Below, one piece after another: positions 8,692 through 16,415 of a DNA stretch of 64,000 bases (positions within the stretch are counted from its first letter, which is position 1; every line of letters starts with the position of its first letter). Position numbers and translations under genes: made by a program. The stretch is taken from contig NZ_CP083459.1 of the NCBI RefSeq assembly GCF_020229735.1, forward strand, positions 186,001 to 250,000, written 5' to 3'. This DNA comes from Deinococcus taeanensis (GTDB lineage: Bacteria; Deinococcota; Deinococci; Deinococcales; Deinococcaceae). The notes under the pieces are model-generated. The model did not search any database. It was not told the origin of the DNA and saw only the letters and a program-made list of their open reading frames with translations.

Positions 8692-8829
8692 TTATTGGTA
8701 CTCCGTTGAGTCTGGAAGTGCTTGCGAAGAACACAGCAGATTTCCACTCTTGACGTCTCGCGCTGACCCCAGAAACACGGGCTTCATCCACATCCATCAG
8801 ATTCCTGCCAGTCAACGGAGTACCAATAA
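8692..8829. mobile_element. 138-bp MITE-like element with 18-bp perfect inverted repeats
   Basis: TTATTGGTACTCCGTTGA at 8692-8709 is the exact reverse complement of 8812-8829. The pairing continues imperfectly inward for several bases. The body has no coding capacity. It lies directly against the first surviving codon of the decayed IS4-type transposase at 8831, which it seems to have interrupted or replaced at the 5' side. No clear target duplication is visible. Confidence 0.7.
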
Positions 8830-8830
8830 A

Positions 8831-9097
8831 ACCAGAGGATTTAACCTGGACGATACGGGTCTGACTCAGGCAGAACGTGTCTCGACCTTGCTCATCTGTG
8901 TGTCGGCTGCTTTCATCTGGGCCGGCGTCACAGGCCAGATCTTGGCCGCCAAGCAGCCTGTGAAACGCAAGAAACACGGACACCGTGCGGTGTCCGTGTT
9001 CCGACTGGGCTTCGATCATTTGCAGGATCTCCTGCTCCACCCGTCGCCTTCGTCCTGGCGCGCACGACAGGCCCTCATGCCGAGTTTTGACTGGTAG
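8831..9097 (+). pseudogene. IS4-family transposase, C-terminal remnant
   Basis: The frame reads TRGFNLDDTGLTQAERVSTL, then ICVSAAFIWAGVTGQI and KRKKHGHRAVSVFRLGF, which is the conserved C-terminal part of IS4-type transposases just after the catalytic Glu region. Everything upstream, including the three DDE residues, is missing and the inverted-repeat element stands in its place. The related C-terminal remnant at 62763-63515 has the matching KTLKHGDNAKSVFRLGL block. Confidence 0.8.
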
Positions 9098-9108
9098 TTA
9101 GCCCTCAC

Positions 9109-9371
9109 CCACCTCCGGCCATCCCCGCCGCGCCGCTGCCCCAGTCCTTGGCCGATGTCAGCCCACCCACGACGGACTCAGGGAACGCGGCCGGCTGACT
9201 GGCGTCATGGCCGGGGGCCTGACGGTTCAGGCGCAGTGGAAGCTCCACCACCGTGCGGAGCGCCGCGCGTGCCGGACAATTCAGGGCGCCGTCCGCTGCT
9301 TTCCACCGCGTTCACCCGGAGGTCCGGGTTTCAGGTGGCCCCCATGCCCAAGACGCCCCCTGCCCCGCCCG
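9109..9371 (+). repeat. 263-base leader repeat, copy 2
   Basis: This is the second copy of the 2091-2354 leader, again ending 9 codons into a gene (MPKTPPAPP) that is otherwise unrelated to the first. It starts just after the IS4-type remnant ends, so recombination near an IS could have copied it. Confidence 0.85.
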
Positions 9372-9730
9372 GCAACCTGGACAACCCTGACGGCTATGAC
9401 GGCGGTCACCTCGTGGACAGTCAGCTCGGCGGGTGGGGCCGGCGGGCGAACATGGTCCCGCAGGAGCAGAACTTCAACCGCGGCAACTACGCACAGATTG
9501 AAAACCAGACCGCGAAGTGCACGCCGCTCACCAGAAGCAGCCTGACGTACCTTGCGCGGGTCACGTACCTGAACCTCAGCACGAACACGCCGAGCACCTG
9601 GACACTGGAACTCAAACTCAACGGCGAGGTGATAACGCGGACGTTCGACAACGTGCCGTACGGCGGGCCGAACGGCACGACCTCACGGCAGCAGATCGTG
9701 AACTGGCTGATCAGTAAAGGCTGCGTGTAA
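9344..9730 (+). CDS. DNA/RNA non-specific endonuclease domain fragment (toxin C-terminal type)
   Basis: After the leader-encoded MPKTPPAPP the protein reads GYDGGHLVDSQLGG and MVPQEQNFNRGNYAQIE, the core of the DNA/RNA non-specific endonuclease fold used by bacterial polymorphic toxins. The catalytic His is at residue 22 (family motif DRGH, here DGGH) and the metal-binding Asn lies in NFNRGNY. At 128 residues it is only the catalytic tip. The family position normally held by Arg is Gly, so activity is uncertain. A SUKH-family gene, a known immunity family for such nucleases, is convergent 26 bases downstream. It could be an orphan toxin cartridge or a decayed end of a larger toxin. Confidence 0.75.
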   Translation: MPKTPPAPPGNLDNPDGYDGGHLVDSQLGGWGRRANMVPQEQNFNRGNYAQIENQTAKCTPLTRSSLTYLARVTYLNLSTNTPSTWTLELKLNGEVITRTFDNVPYGGPNGTTSRQQIVNWLISKGCV

Positions 9731-9756
9731 GCAACCCGCATCGCAGGGCGCCCCCG

Positions 9757-10344
9757 TTACTCGAGGGGCCGCGGCATGTCCCGCAGGGCGTCCAGGAACG
9801 ACCCCTCACCCCGGTACGTCACGTCGTCACCTCGGACCTGCATCTCCCCCCCCTTGACGGCCTGCGCGGCCCAGTGGAACAGCGCACTCACGCTGGGGGC
9901 AACCACGAGCCGTGTGGTCTCGTCCGGGCCGTAGGTGATCACCTGCCCGGACGTGCCTGTTTCGCCCGGCGCGAGGTCAACGGCGAGGCCGTTCCCGCCG
10001 CCGTCCGTGGCGAGCGGCAGCCACCCCCGGTGGAAGGTGACGGCCTCGATCGCCCCGGTGGGGTCACTGCTGAGGCTGGCGTCCGCCTGGGCGAGATCCA
10101 TCCAGGTGGCGTGTTCCTGCGCGGCGCGCCGCGCAGGAAGCCAGGTGAGCCCGAACAGCACGCCGGGGACGATGCCGTCCTGGCCGTCGGCGGTGGCGTA
10201 CATGTCACGTACCGCGGGGGGCAGTGGGACGTTCAGCTGGCGCTGCAGTGTCTCCACATCTGCTGGAGGGGCAGGGCCACGGAGTGGCGCCGCCAGGGGA
10301 GGCGCATGTGAAGTCAGGGCCTGCACGAACTCGGGGACGCCCAT
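9757..10344 (-). CDS. SMI1/KNR4 (SUKH) family protein, probable nuclease immunity
   Basis: The 195-residue sequence shows the SUKH pattern: PPADVETLQRQLNVPLPPAV followed by RDMYATADGQDG, a central LPLATDGGGNGLAVDLAPG strand pair, and a C-terminal SALFHWAAQAVK helix. SUKH proteins typically bind and neutralise toxin nucleases. ATG at 10344 gives MGVPEFVQAL. It converges on the nuclease-domain fragment at 9344-9730, the usual partner type, though normally the immunity gene follows in the same direction. Family assignment is strong; pairing with that fragment is inference. Confidence 0.85.
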   Translation of the reverse strand: MGVPEFVQALTSHAPPLAAPLRGPAPPADVETLQRQLNVPLPPAVRDMYATADGQDGIVPGVLFGLTWLPARRAAQEHATWMDLAQADASLSSDPTGAIEAVTFHRGWLPLATDGGGNGLAVDLAPGETGTSGQVITYGPDETTRLVVAPSVSALFHWAAQAVKGGEMQVRGDDVTYRGEGSFLDALRDMPRPLE

Positions 10345-10446
10345 GCGACTCAGCCTACCTGGAAAGGACAGAGCGCGTGGGCGGGGCCGCGTTGCTGAGG
10401 CTTCGCGCGCCTTGCAATTGTGCGGGCGTGCCGTCAAACTCCCGGC

Positions 10447-10809
10447 ATGACGAAAAAGTCTGCGAAAGCCCCCGCCAAGAAGCCCGCCGCCAAGGCTGCT
10501 CCGGCCGCGAAAGCCGCGCCCAAGGCCGAGAGCAACAAGGTCGGCAAGACCCAGCTCGTCGACGTGATCGCTGACAAGACCGGCCTGAGCAAGAAGCAGA
10601 GCGAAGAAGCCGTCAGCGCGGTGTTGGACGTCATGGTCGAAGCCATCAAGGGCGGTCAGAGCGTGGGCCTGCCCGGCCTGGGCACCCTGAGCGTGAAAGC
10701 CACGGCGGCGCGGACCGGCGTGCGGCCCGGCACCAGCGAGAAGATCCAGATTCCCGCCGGGAAGAAGGTCGCCTTCAAGGTCGCCACGACCCTCAAGGGC
10801 AGCCTCTAA
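10447..10809 (+). CDS. HU-family nucleoid protein with Lys/Ala-rich N-terminal tail
   Basis: Residues 1-30 are a basic Ala/Lys/Pro tail ([14 protein letters not shown]) as found in Deinococcus HU, followed by the HU core: [38 protein letters not shown] and the beta arm [18 protein letters not shown]. The arm lacks the common Arg-Asn-Pro tip, having Arg-Pro-Gly instead. It wraps and compacts DNA as a dimer. ATG 10447 is 6 bases after a weak upstream region without a clear ribosome site. A strong terminator follows the stop by 15 bases, so it is monocistronic. Confidence 0.93.
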   Translation: MTKKSAKAPAKKPAAKAAPAAKAAPKAESNKVGKTQLVDVIADKTGLSKKQSEEAVSAVLDVMVEAIKGGQSVGLPGLGTLSVKATAARTGVRPGTSEKIQIPAGKKVAFKVATTLKGSL

Positions 10810-10824
10810 CCCCACCGGACGCGC

Positions 10825-10857
10825 GAGGCCCAGAGGTACGCCTCTGGGCCTCTTTTT
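10825..10857 (+). terminator. Rho-independent terminator after the HU gene
   Basis: A 12-bp perfect stem (GAGGCCCAGAGG paired with 10841-10852) closes a TACG tetraloop and is followed by TTTTT at 10853-10857. Confidence 0.93.
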
Positions 10858-10951
10858 GGTCGGCCATGATCCGGTGCAGTGGACCGTCGAACACCATACG
10901 TCCCGAGCGCTGCTGGCCGCCGTGACGGTCACAGCCCTGGAGGCCCTGGCG

Positions 10952-11167
10952 TCAGGTGGGTGGCTGGTCGGCCGGCACTGCGGCGGTCCGGTCGAACAGG
11001 GCGCTCATGCCGCTGACCTGGCCGCGTTCGTACAGCCAGACGGCGTCCGGGGTGGCGCGCGCGGGTTTGAGGTGCAGCGCGGCGAGTTCCTCGGTGGTGA
11101 GGAGGTGTGCGGGGCGGGCGTCGCCGCGGTACTGCGGTACGGGTGGCAGACGTCGGCGGGGACTCAT
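10952..11167 (-). CDS. Small conserved protein, 71 aa, paralog of the gene at 55390
   Basis: The sequence shares an aligned pattern with the 72-residue protein at 55390-55608: Y-x-G-x-x-RP-x-HL-x-T-x-x-EL near the start, then a P-x-A/V-W/I block and S-x-(M/I)-S-x-LFDR-x-x-AVP near the end. Both start MSP. Two diverged copies in one window, with the same length and spacing, make it a real gene family. It is basic and soluble; no known domain. It is divergent from the gene at 11317. Confidence 0.72.
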   Translation of the reverse strand: MSPRRRLPPVPQYRGDARPAHLLTTEELAALHLKPARATPDAVWLYERGQVSGMSALFDRTAAVPADQPPT

Positions 11168-11316
11168 GGTCCCCAGTGTGAGGGTTCTGCTGGTTGTTGA
11201 CCAGGGGCCCGGGCCGTCGTGGCTGGTGCTGAGGGCGTGGGCCAGACGCAACAATCGGGCGTACACCCGGCGTGCCGGACCCACGACCACCGGTGCGCCG
11301 TCCATACTCTGAAGGT

Positions 11317-11724
11317 ATGACCGCTGTCTCCCAGTCCGGGACCCCAAGCCCGCACAACCAGCAGACGTTCGAGACGTGCGTCGCCCTGACCCTGCAGATG
11401 ATCGCGAGCATCGAGTTCGCGCCGACGACCGGGGACACCACGGACCCGGACCTGATCCTGGCGTTCGCCGGTCAGCTCGACCGGCACGCGCAGGACATTG
11501 CCCTGATGGCCGGTCAAGCCGATGCGGACGTCGCCGGGCTGAGTGCCAATGTGTACGAACAGCTCTGCGCGGTGCGGGACGAGCCGGTGCAGGCGGCGTA
11601 TCACGCGCTGAAATCCGCGGCCTTCCTGGGCCTGGGCGGCGGCCTGACCACGGCGTCCCTGCTGGGGGCGGTCGCCGTCGCGCTGCGGCGCGTGGCCGTC
11701 CGCAGCGAGCGCCTCGTGCACTGA
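11317..11724 (+). CDS. Unknown protein, 135 aa, with one C-terminal membrane segment
   Basis: ATG 11317 has TACTCT (11305-11310) 6 bases upstream, the leaderless pattern. The N-terminal 95 residues are soluble and acidic; residues about 105-125 (FLGLGGGLTTASLLGAVAVAL) form a glycine-rich hydrophobic helix, then a short basic tail (RRVAVRSERL) that would stay in the cytoplasm. This layout suggests a tail-anchored protein, possibly pore-like, but no family is recognised. Confidence 0.65.
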   Translation: MTAVSQSGTPSPHNQQTFETCVALTLQMIASIEFAPTTGDTTDPDLILAFAGQLDRHAQDIALMAGQADADVAGLSANVYEQLCAVRDEPVQAAYHALKSAAFLGLGGGLTTASLLGAVAVALRRVAVRSERLVH

Positions 11725-11871
11725 CCCGGCCGCCCCATGCATTCCTGACGCCCGGTTTCTGCCGGAGGCCGCCGGGGCACCATTCCGGTCTCATGGCGGG
11801 CGACGACACGGTTCAGACGCGGTGAGCCGAGCAGGCGGCGGCGGACCTTTTCCAGGGTGAACAGAGCCAAC

Positions 11872-12027
11872 TTACCCTTCACTGGCGCCAACTCGACCGA
11901 GTTCCACCTCGACATTCGCCGGAGAGATCATCGTCAGCACTTTGAGGGGCACCTCACCCGCATTCTCTGGGTTGTGCACCGTTCCCTTCGCAGCCCTCGC
12001 GAAGCCTCCTGGCCCCCAGGAGCACGT
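11872..12027 (-). pseudogene. Cupin-domain protein, C-terminal remnant
   Basis: The minus frame reads GPGGFARAAKGTVHNPENAG then VPLKVLTMISPANVE, matching the second half of single-domain cupins, where GTxHxP supplies a metal-binding His. The frame continues upstream without cupin character, so the first half is lost. It lies in a stretch with no other gene. Confidence 0.5.
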
Positions 12028-12078
12028 CCTACCCGCCCGACGGCGCTGCTGGTCATCGTTCCACCGGGCTGAGACGCT

Positions 12079-12300
12079 GTGCCGCAAGGCCTGACGGACC
12101 TCTGCCGGTGCCTCACGGACGCGTACGGCACCGATCTGGCCGCGGTGCAGATCATGACCTCCCTGCCCGCCCCCCTGCCGGTGTTCACGGGCGACTGGAC
12201 GCCCGCCCGGTACCGGGCCGCGCAGCGGGACGTCCATGCCCGCCTCGCCGCTGGGTTCGTGAACCTGACCTGGCTCGACGCGGCGCTCCTCGCCGGGTGA
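12079..12300 (+). CDS. Unknown small protein, 73 aa
   Basis: GTG 12079 opens a frame with almost uniform G or C at third codon positions, the strongest sign that it is coding. It reads MPQGLTDLCRCLTDAYGTDL and ends in a helical FVNLTWLDAALLAG. There is no ribosome site or clear -10 box. No family recognised. Confidence 0.5.
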   Translation: MPQGLTDLCRCLTDAYGTDLAAVQIMTSLPAPLPVFTGDWTPARYRAAQRDVHARLAAGFVNLTWLDAALLAG

Positions 12301-12385
12301 CGCAGCAGGCGGAGGCGAGGGTGCCGGGTGCGTCATGCCCCTCCCGTCCACGGCACATGAGCACGCTTCCGGGCGCTCGCGCCTC

Positions 12386-12391
12386 TAGACT
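12386..12391 (+). promoter_or_regulatory. -10 box of a leaderless promoter
   Basis: TAGACT ends 6 bases before the ATG at 12398. Confidence 0.55.
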
Positions 12392-12397
12392 CCACCC

Positions 12398-12952
12398 ATG
12401 ACCCGCCCCCGGCCCGCCCTCCTGTCCCTCCTCGCCCTGAGCACCGCGGCCGCCGGGGGACTGGAGCCCATCAGCAGCGCGCAGCCGCTGCACTGGGTGC
12501 CGGGTGTGCTGAGTGTCACGACCAACGACCCCGCCGCGCAGACCATCCACACCCACACCGTGACCCTGCGCGTGGGCAGCGAGCGGATCACGGTGTACGT
12601 CATCGCGTTGGCGGGCAGCGAGCCCCCGGCGAACACGAACATCGATCAGCTGACCCTGTGGGTGGACAGCCCCGACGCCACGCCCGCGAACCAGCAGGCC
12701 CTGATCCGGGTGGCGCAAGCGTACCTGCGCGCGTGCTACCTCGACGTGGCCCCCGTGCACTTCGCGGCGCTGAGCGGCCTGAACCGCTGGCAGGAGGACA
12801 CCTGGCACTCGCAGGTCACGCAGAAGGTCAAGATCGGCTACGCGGACGGGCGCTCCTACGAAGTGGGCCCGACCCCCGAGACGACCAAACCCAGCGCCGG
12901 GGTCATGCTGGCGTGGCCCGCGGGGCGCAGCCGCTGCCAGTACGGCAACTGA
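12398..12952 (+). CDS. Exported protein of unknown function, 184 aa
   Basis: The start MTRPRPALLSLLALSTAAAG is a signal peptide with cleavage expected after the Ala run. The mature part has an early beta-rich region (HTHTVTLRVGSERITVYVI) and a helical middle (QQALIRVAQAYLRACY). Two cysteines are far apart (ACYLD and SRCQYGN), possibly paired after export. Start is set by the leaderless -10 box at 12386. No family recognised. Confidence 0.72.
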   Translation: MTRPRPALLSLLALSTAAAGGLEPISSAQPLHWVPGVLSVTTNDPAAQTIHTHTVTLRVGSERITVYVIALAGSEPPANTNIDQLTLWVDSPDATPANQQALIRVAQAYLRACYLDVAPVHFAALSGLNRWQEDTWHSQVTQKVKIGYADGRSYEVGPTPETTKPSAGVMLAWPAGRSRCQYGN

Positions 12953-13044
12953 CGCCCGGTCTCCGTCCCGTCAGACCTGGAGGGGCTCGACCCGCGCGGC
13001 GCGGCACGCGGCCACGAACGCCGCCCCAGCCGGCGGGGGGCGCC

Positions 13045-13437
13045 TCAGTCGGCTGGATCACCGTTCTGACTTTGCTCAATGAGTCCCCGGATGTCGCGGA
13101 CGGCAGCGGCGGCGAGCTCGTCCGTCGCGTACGGGGGGACGACCTGTTCGTACGGTTGCAGGGGCGCGCCCGCAAGGGACTGCAGGACATCGAACGGCAG
13201 GCCGTCCATCTGCGGTACGGTTCGCCGGACGTGCTGGGCAGCGTCCTGAAGGTCGGCGTGCAGGATCCTGGCCGCCTCTTCGGACGCAGGCCGGTACGTC
13301 ACGCCTTCGGTGAACACGAACAGGGTGATGGGGGGCACGTCGCCAATCGACACTTTGGCCAGGACGCAGTGGTACTCGGGGAGCGGCCAGGTGAGGACCC
13401 TGGTGTACCCGAGGCTGTCCAGGTGGCGCACCAGCAT
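13045..13437 (-). CDS. Unknown protein, 130 aa, 5' end probably frameshifted
   Basis: From ATG 13437 the frame reads MLVRHLDSLGYTRVLTWPLP, but the same frame is open and coding-like for about 20 more codons upstream (AVPRSFDAQVTAWKEQLN) before meeting a TGA, with no ATG, GTG or TTG. A GGAAGGAG precedes a CTG codon six triplets above the ATG, so a CTG start is possible. A separate minus frame at 13452-13564 begins MTLYIPGRSLPAD and could be the original N-terminus joined by a frameshift near 13490. Function unknown. Confidence 0.55.
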   Translation of the reverse strand: MLVRHLDSLGYTRVLTWPLPEYHCVLAKVSIGDVPPITLFVFTEGVTYRPASEEAARILHADLQDAAQHVRRTVPQMDGLPFDVLQSLAGAPLQPYEQVVPPYATDELAAAAVRDIRGLIEQSQNGDPAD

Positions 13438-13638
13438 GTCCGTTTTTGTGTTCAGTTGCTCCTTCCAGGCGGTGACCTGCGCGTCGAAGCTCCGTGGTAC
13501 AGCGTACGCTCCTGCGTCGCGGTGGAGTCAGCAGGCAGCGAGCGGCCAGGGATGTACAACGTCATCGCAACAGGCGACCGGGTGGGGGTGGGCGGTGCGT
13601 CCTGCGCCATGGATCCGGCATCGGTCGGGGGTTCGGGG

Positions 13639-14259
13639 TTAAGACGAAAGGGCGCGGATGAACGCACTGTAATCGACGCCTCTGTCCTGCGCGAGGGGAC
13701 TGAGGTAGACCTCCGCGTGGGTGATCACCGAAAGCAATGCCTGTTCCAGGTTCTCCCATGAGGCGATCGGCTCAGTCGAGTGCCCATCGAAACACAGGTA
13801 GACCCTCCGCTCGCCACTCTGAGTGTAGAAGGTCCCACTGCTGTTGCTGGACGTGTGCACGGTCATGAAGGCGAACTGGTCGTCCCGCAAGCCCCGTGGC
13901 GCATCGTGGCCATTCGGAGAATCCAACGTGAATGGCTGATGGGTGTACTTCGGATTGGAGATGCCGTAGAAATGAAGCGAAGCATTGTACATATGGAAGC
14001 CGTTTACGACTGCATATAGCGCCCAGACATCCTGGGGGATGAGCGCCCTCCGATCTTGGGAGATAGCCTCCAGCACATCCTGCTCAAGAGGCGCGAACAA
14101 GGTATGTTTATACGCAAACTCAGCAACGTCCGGTGTACGAAAGAATTGGCAACGGCCACCGCGGAATTCAAGCGCGTCCATGCTTTGGTCAACGCCGATG
14201 ATGTTCAGGATGCGATCATTCCACAACGCTTGCATGCCATTGAATTTCTCGTCCTTCAT
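13639..14259 (-). CDS. SMI1/KNR4 (SUKH) family protein, orphan immunity candidate
   Basis: The 206-residue protein has the SUKH arrangement: LFAPLEQDVLEAISQDRRAL, then IPQDVWALYAVVNGFHMYN, the VNG turn being typical, and a C-terminal SWENLEQALLSVITHAEVYL helix. Codon use is less GC-biased than its neighbours, a sign of recent acquisition. A GGAAG lies 4 bases before ATG 14259. No toxin gene adjoins it, only decayed DNA upstream, so it is an orphan immunity gene or has another role. Confidence 0.75.
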   Translation of the reverse strand: MKDEKFNGMQALWNDRILNIIGVDQSMDALEFRGGRCQFFRTPDVAEFAYKHTLFAPLEQDVLEAISQDRRALIPQDVWALYAVVNGFHMYNASLHFYGISNPKYTHQPFTLDSPNGHDAPRGLRDDQFAFMTVHTSSNSSGTFYTQSGERRVYLCFDGHSTEPIASWENLEQALLSVITHAEVYLSPLAQDRGVDYSAFIRALSS

Positions 14260-14396
14260 ATCTTCCAGACCTCTCCAGGCTCAAGGCTCGTGTGCGCATG
14301 ACCCCAGAGTCATTCTGGGCGTGTGTGGAGTGTAGTGGACCTGAGATGCGCGCGACATCGCCCAACGATGCAATACGGCCGAGGCCGGTGTTCATC

Positions 14397-14441
14397 CGCT
14401 GGATCTGTTGCTCCACCCCTCGCCTTCGTCCTGGCACGCCC
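14397..14441 (+). repeat. Fragment of an IS4-type element end
   Basis: The stretch GGATCTGTTGCTCCACCC followed by TCGCCTTCGTCCTGGC matches 9028-9063, the 3' end of the IS4-type transposase remnant, with few changes. It is a short leftover of an excised or recombined copy. Confidence 0.6.
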
Positions 14442-14502
14442 TAGTGGACTGCTACACGTATTCCGGATACTGGGAGGGGAATCGGAGATAGCGTCTCGGT
14501 TC

Positions 14503-14770
14503 AGCACGCGCCCAGTCTTGGTGCCCCTGTACGACTTCCGCACGTTCGTGGAGACGCCCGAACTCGGCGCCGCCACGCAGGCCAAGATCCTGCGCATTGT
14601 CCGCACAACACTGAAGCTCCCCACCTGGACCGCCAGAACACGCTGGGCAGCGACATCACGGTGCCCGCCCTGCTCACACCCGGTGATCCAGCAGAGCAGC
14701 AGGCCATAGCGTGGACCAAAGCCTGCTTTGTCGCGGCTAGCGCCAACGCGGTGATTCGTTCAGCCCTGGC
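14503..14770 (+). pseudogene. Unrecognised gene remnant with a frameshift
   Basis: The plus strand reads VLVPLYDFRTFVETPELGAA and KILRIVRTTLKLPTW in one frame, then near 14640 coding character moves to another frame (NTLGSDITVPALLTPGDPAE, AWTKACFVAASANAVI). Neither piece has a start codon in a sensible place. It looks like one gene broken by a frameshift and trimmed at both ends. The family is not recognised. Confidence 0.35.
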
Positions 14771-14924
14771 GACCGGCCAGTTCCGGACGCCGACCACCTG
14801 CCAGGATCCTCGCGTTCCCGAGCCGCGTTGCCAGTCTCGAGAGTCGGGGCGGGGGGGTTCCTGCGCCGCGTTCACCATGCCCGTGTGGGCGCGAGGGGCC
14901 GGAGCGGCAGCCTTGAGGTGCACG

Positions 14925-15143
14925 CTACACCGCCCGGTTGGATCGTGGCAACCCGCGCCGGAGCGCTGTGAGCGGACGGCCGTCCATCAACCGGTCCATC
15001 AGCTGGCCGGCGCGGGCGTGCTTGAGCGTCCTGGTCTGTGCGGTGTCCTCATCACGAGCCGGGAACCCCATGATCGTGTTCGCGTGCTGGGCGATCAGCT
15101 CCAGCCCGTGGTGGGCGCGACTTGACCGACCAAGTTGATGCAT
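14925..15143 (-). CDS. Unknown small protein, 72 aa
   Basis: ATG 15143 opens MHQLGRSSRAHHGLELIAQH, followed by an Arg-rich C-terminus (GRPLTALRRGLPRSNRAV). It is basic, without a signal or known motif. Its start codon is the left arm of a hairpin (15141-15164), so folding of the mRNA could hide the start. No ribosome site is evident. Codon bias is moderate, hence modest confidence. Confidence 0.4.
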   Translation of the reverse strand: MHQLGRSSRAHHGLELIAQHANTIMGFPARDEDTAQTRTLKHARAGQLMDRLMDGRPLTALRRGLPRSNRAV

Positions 15144-15169
15144 GTGCCCCTCTTGGGGCACATGTTTTT
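15141..15169 (+). terminator. Hairpin with T-tract, terminator-like
   Basis: CATGTGCCCC (15141-15150) pairs perfectly with 15155-15164 around a TCTT loop and is followed by TTTTT at 15165-15169 on the plus strand. It overlaps the start codon of the minus-strand gene ending at 15143. Confidence 0.6.
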
Positions 15170-15276
15170 GTTGTGGACATTCCCCCCCGCTGCACGTTCG
15201 GCCACCCGGGCGCGGGGGACACTGGGGGGATGACTCGTTCGCTCCCATGTTCTGTTGGTGTCCTCGGGTGCCGCGC

Positions 15277-15843
15277 ATGACCGCGCCTCGGCTGGTGGTG
15301 GAGTTGGTGCCGGCAACGTCGTGGTTTGAGAACCTGCGGTCGCTGCTGGCGCCTGCGGACTGGGACCGTTTGCGGCGGCAGACGTACCGGGCGGCGCGGT
15401 ACCGCTGTGAGGTGTGCGGCGGGCGGGGCGAGGCGCACCCGGTGGAGTGTCATGAACGCTGGGTCTATGACGAGGTGGCGGGGACGCAGACGCTGAGCGG
15501 GTTGATCGCTCTCTGTCCCCTGTGTCACCTGGTGGTGCATTTTGGGTATGCGCGGACGGTGGGGCGGCAGGAGGAGGCGGGGCGGCACCTGATGCGGGTG
15601 AACAATTGGTCGCGGCGGGAGGCGCATGGTCATGTGCAGGCGGCGTTTGCGACATTTGAGCGGCGCAGCGGTCAGCATTGGCGGTTGGACGTGTCGTGGT
15701 TGGCGGGGCAGGGGGTCGAGGTGCGGCCACCGGCGGGTCCGGATCTGGAGGAATTGTCCGGGGAGGTCCTCTTCGAGGTGCTGTTTGGGGAGGAGGATCA
15801 GCCTGTGCCGAGGTTGTCGCGGGCGGAGCGGCGTCGGCGGTGA
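15277..15843 (+). CDS. HNH endonuclease family protein, 188 aa
   Basis: The central region has the zinc-ribbon HNH layout: RYRCEVCGGRG, then HPVECHERWVYDE supplying the HNH histidine, and LIALCPLCHLVVHFGYAR closing the second Cys pair and the final His. The C-terminal half is less conserved (FATFERRSGQHWRLDVSWL) and ends in an Arg tail. Such proteins nick or cut DNA using one metal ion; the specific role here is unknown. ATG 15277 fits the domain start; no clear ribosome site. Confidence 0.8.
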   Translation: MTAPRLVVELVPATSWFENLRSLLAPADWDRLRRQTYRAARYRCEVCGGRGEAHPVECHERWVYDEVAGTQTLSGLIALCPLCHLVVHFGYARTVGRQEEAGRHLMRVNNWSRREAHGHVQAAFATFERRSGQHWRLDVSWLAGQGVEVRPPAGPDLEELSGEVLFEVLFGEEDQPVPRLSRAERRRR

Positions 15844-16415
15844 CGAGGTGGGTGGGGTTTTCTCCAGTCCACCATTTATATATGGGATTATATAGGGGAA
15901 GCGTCATCACCCTCCCACCTTCCTATCTCCCCCCACTCCCTTTCTCCTTCCCTCCCCACCATCTTTCCCCTGCGCCTGCTCTTGCCTGGTGCGCCCTCTT
16001 GTGCCGCACCTCCTGGATCAAGCACCGGCGGGCACCGCTCAGCCCGTTGCTTCAGCTCCGTCAGGTGTCTCCAGCTGGTCGTTGAGGTCGACCTGGGTTC
16101 CTGCCAGTTCAAGCAGCGTCGGGGAAGACGCCTCTCAATCCCCCTCCTTTCACCACTGCATCCCGCGTCCCACCCTTCCCCCTGTGCTTGCGCATGTGCT
16201 TTTGCTTAATGAACTGCCCCCGCCTGACTTCTCTGCTTCGTGAAATTGGAAAGACATAACGCTCAGGCCACTGCTGCAGCACCGGTACTCGTCTCTACGG
16301 GCACCCAAACGGAAGGGATCAGACTGCCCACGCGCTCCATCACGTGGAGAAGCAAGCTCGAGCGGGGCGGGGATTGAATGCTTCTCTTCATACAGTCCAA
16401 TATAGTTAGTGATAC
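15844..16415. other. Long gene-free region with a pyrimidine-rich tract
   Basis: No frame here has coding character. It begins with an AT-rich patch (CATTTATATATGGGATTATA at 15870-15889) and has a run at about 15908-15972 that is nearly all C and T on the plus strand. TATAGT at 16401-16406 sits 9 bases before the recombinase ATG at 16416 and is its likely -10 box. The absence of genes beside a recombinase makes this a candidate attachment or control region. Confidence 0.5.
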
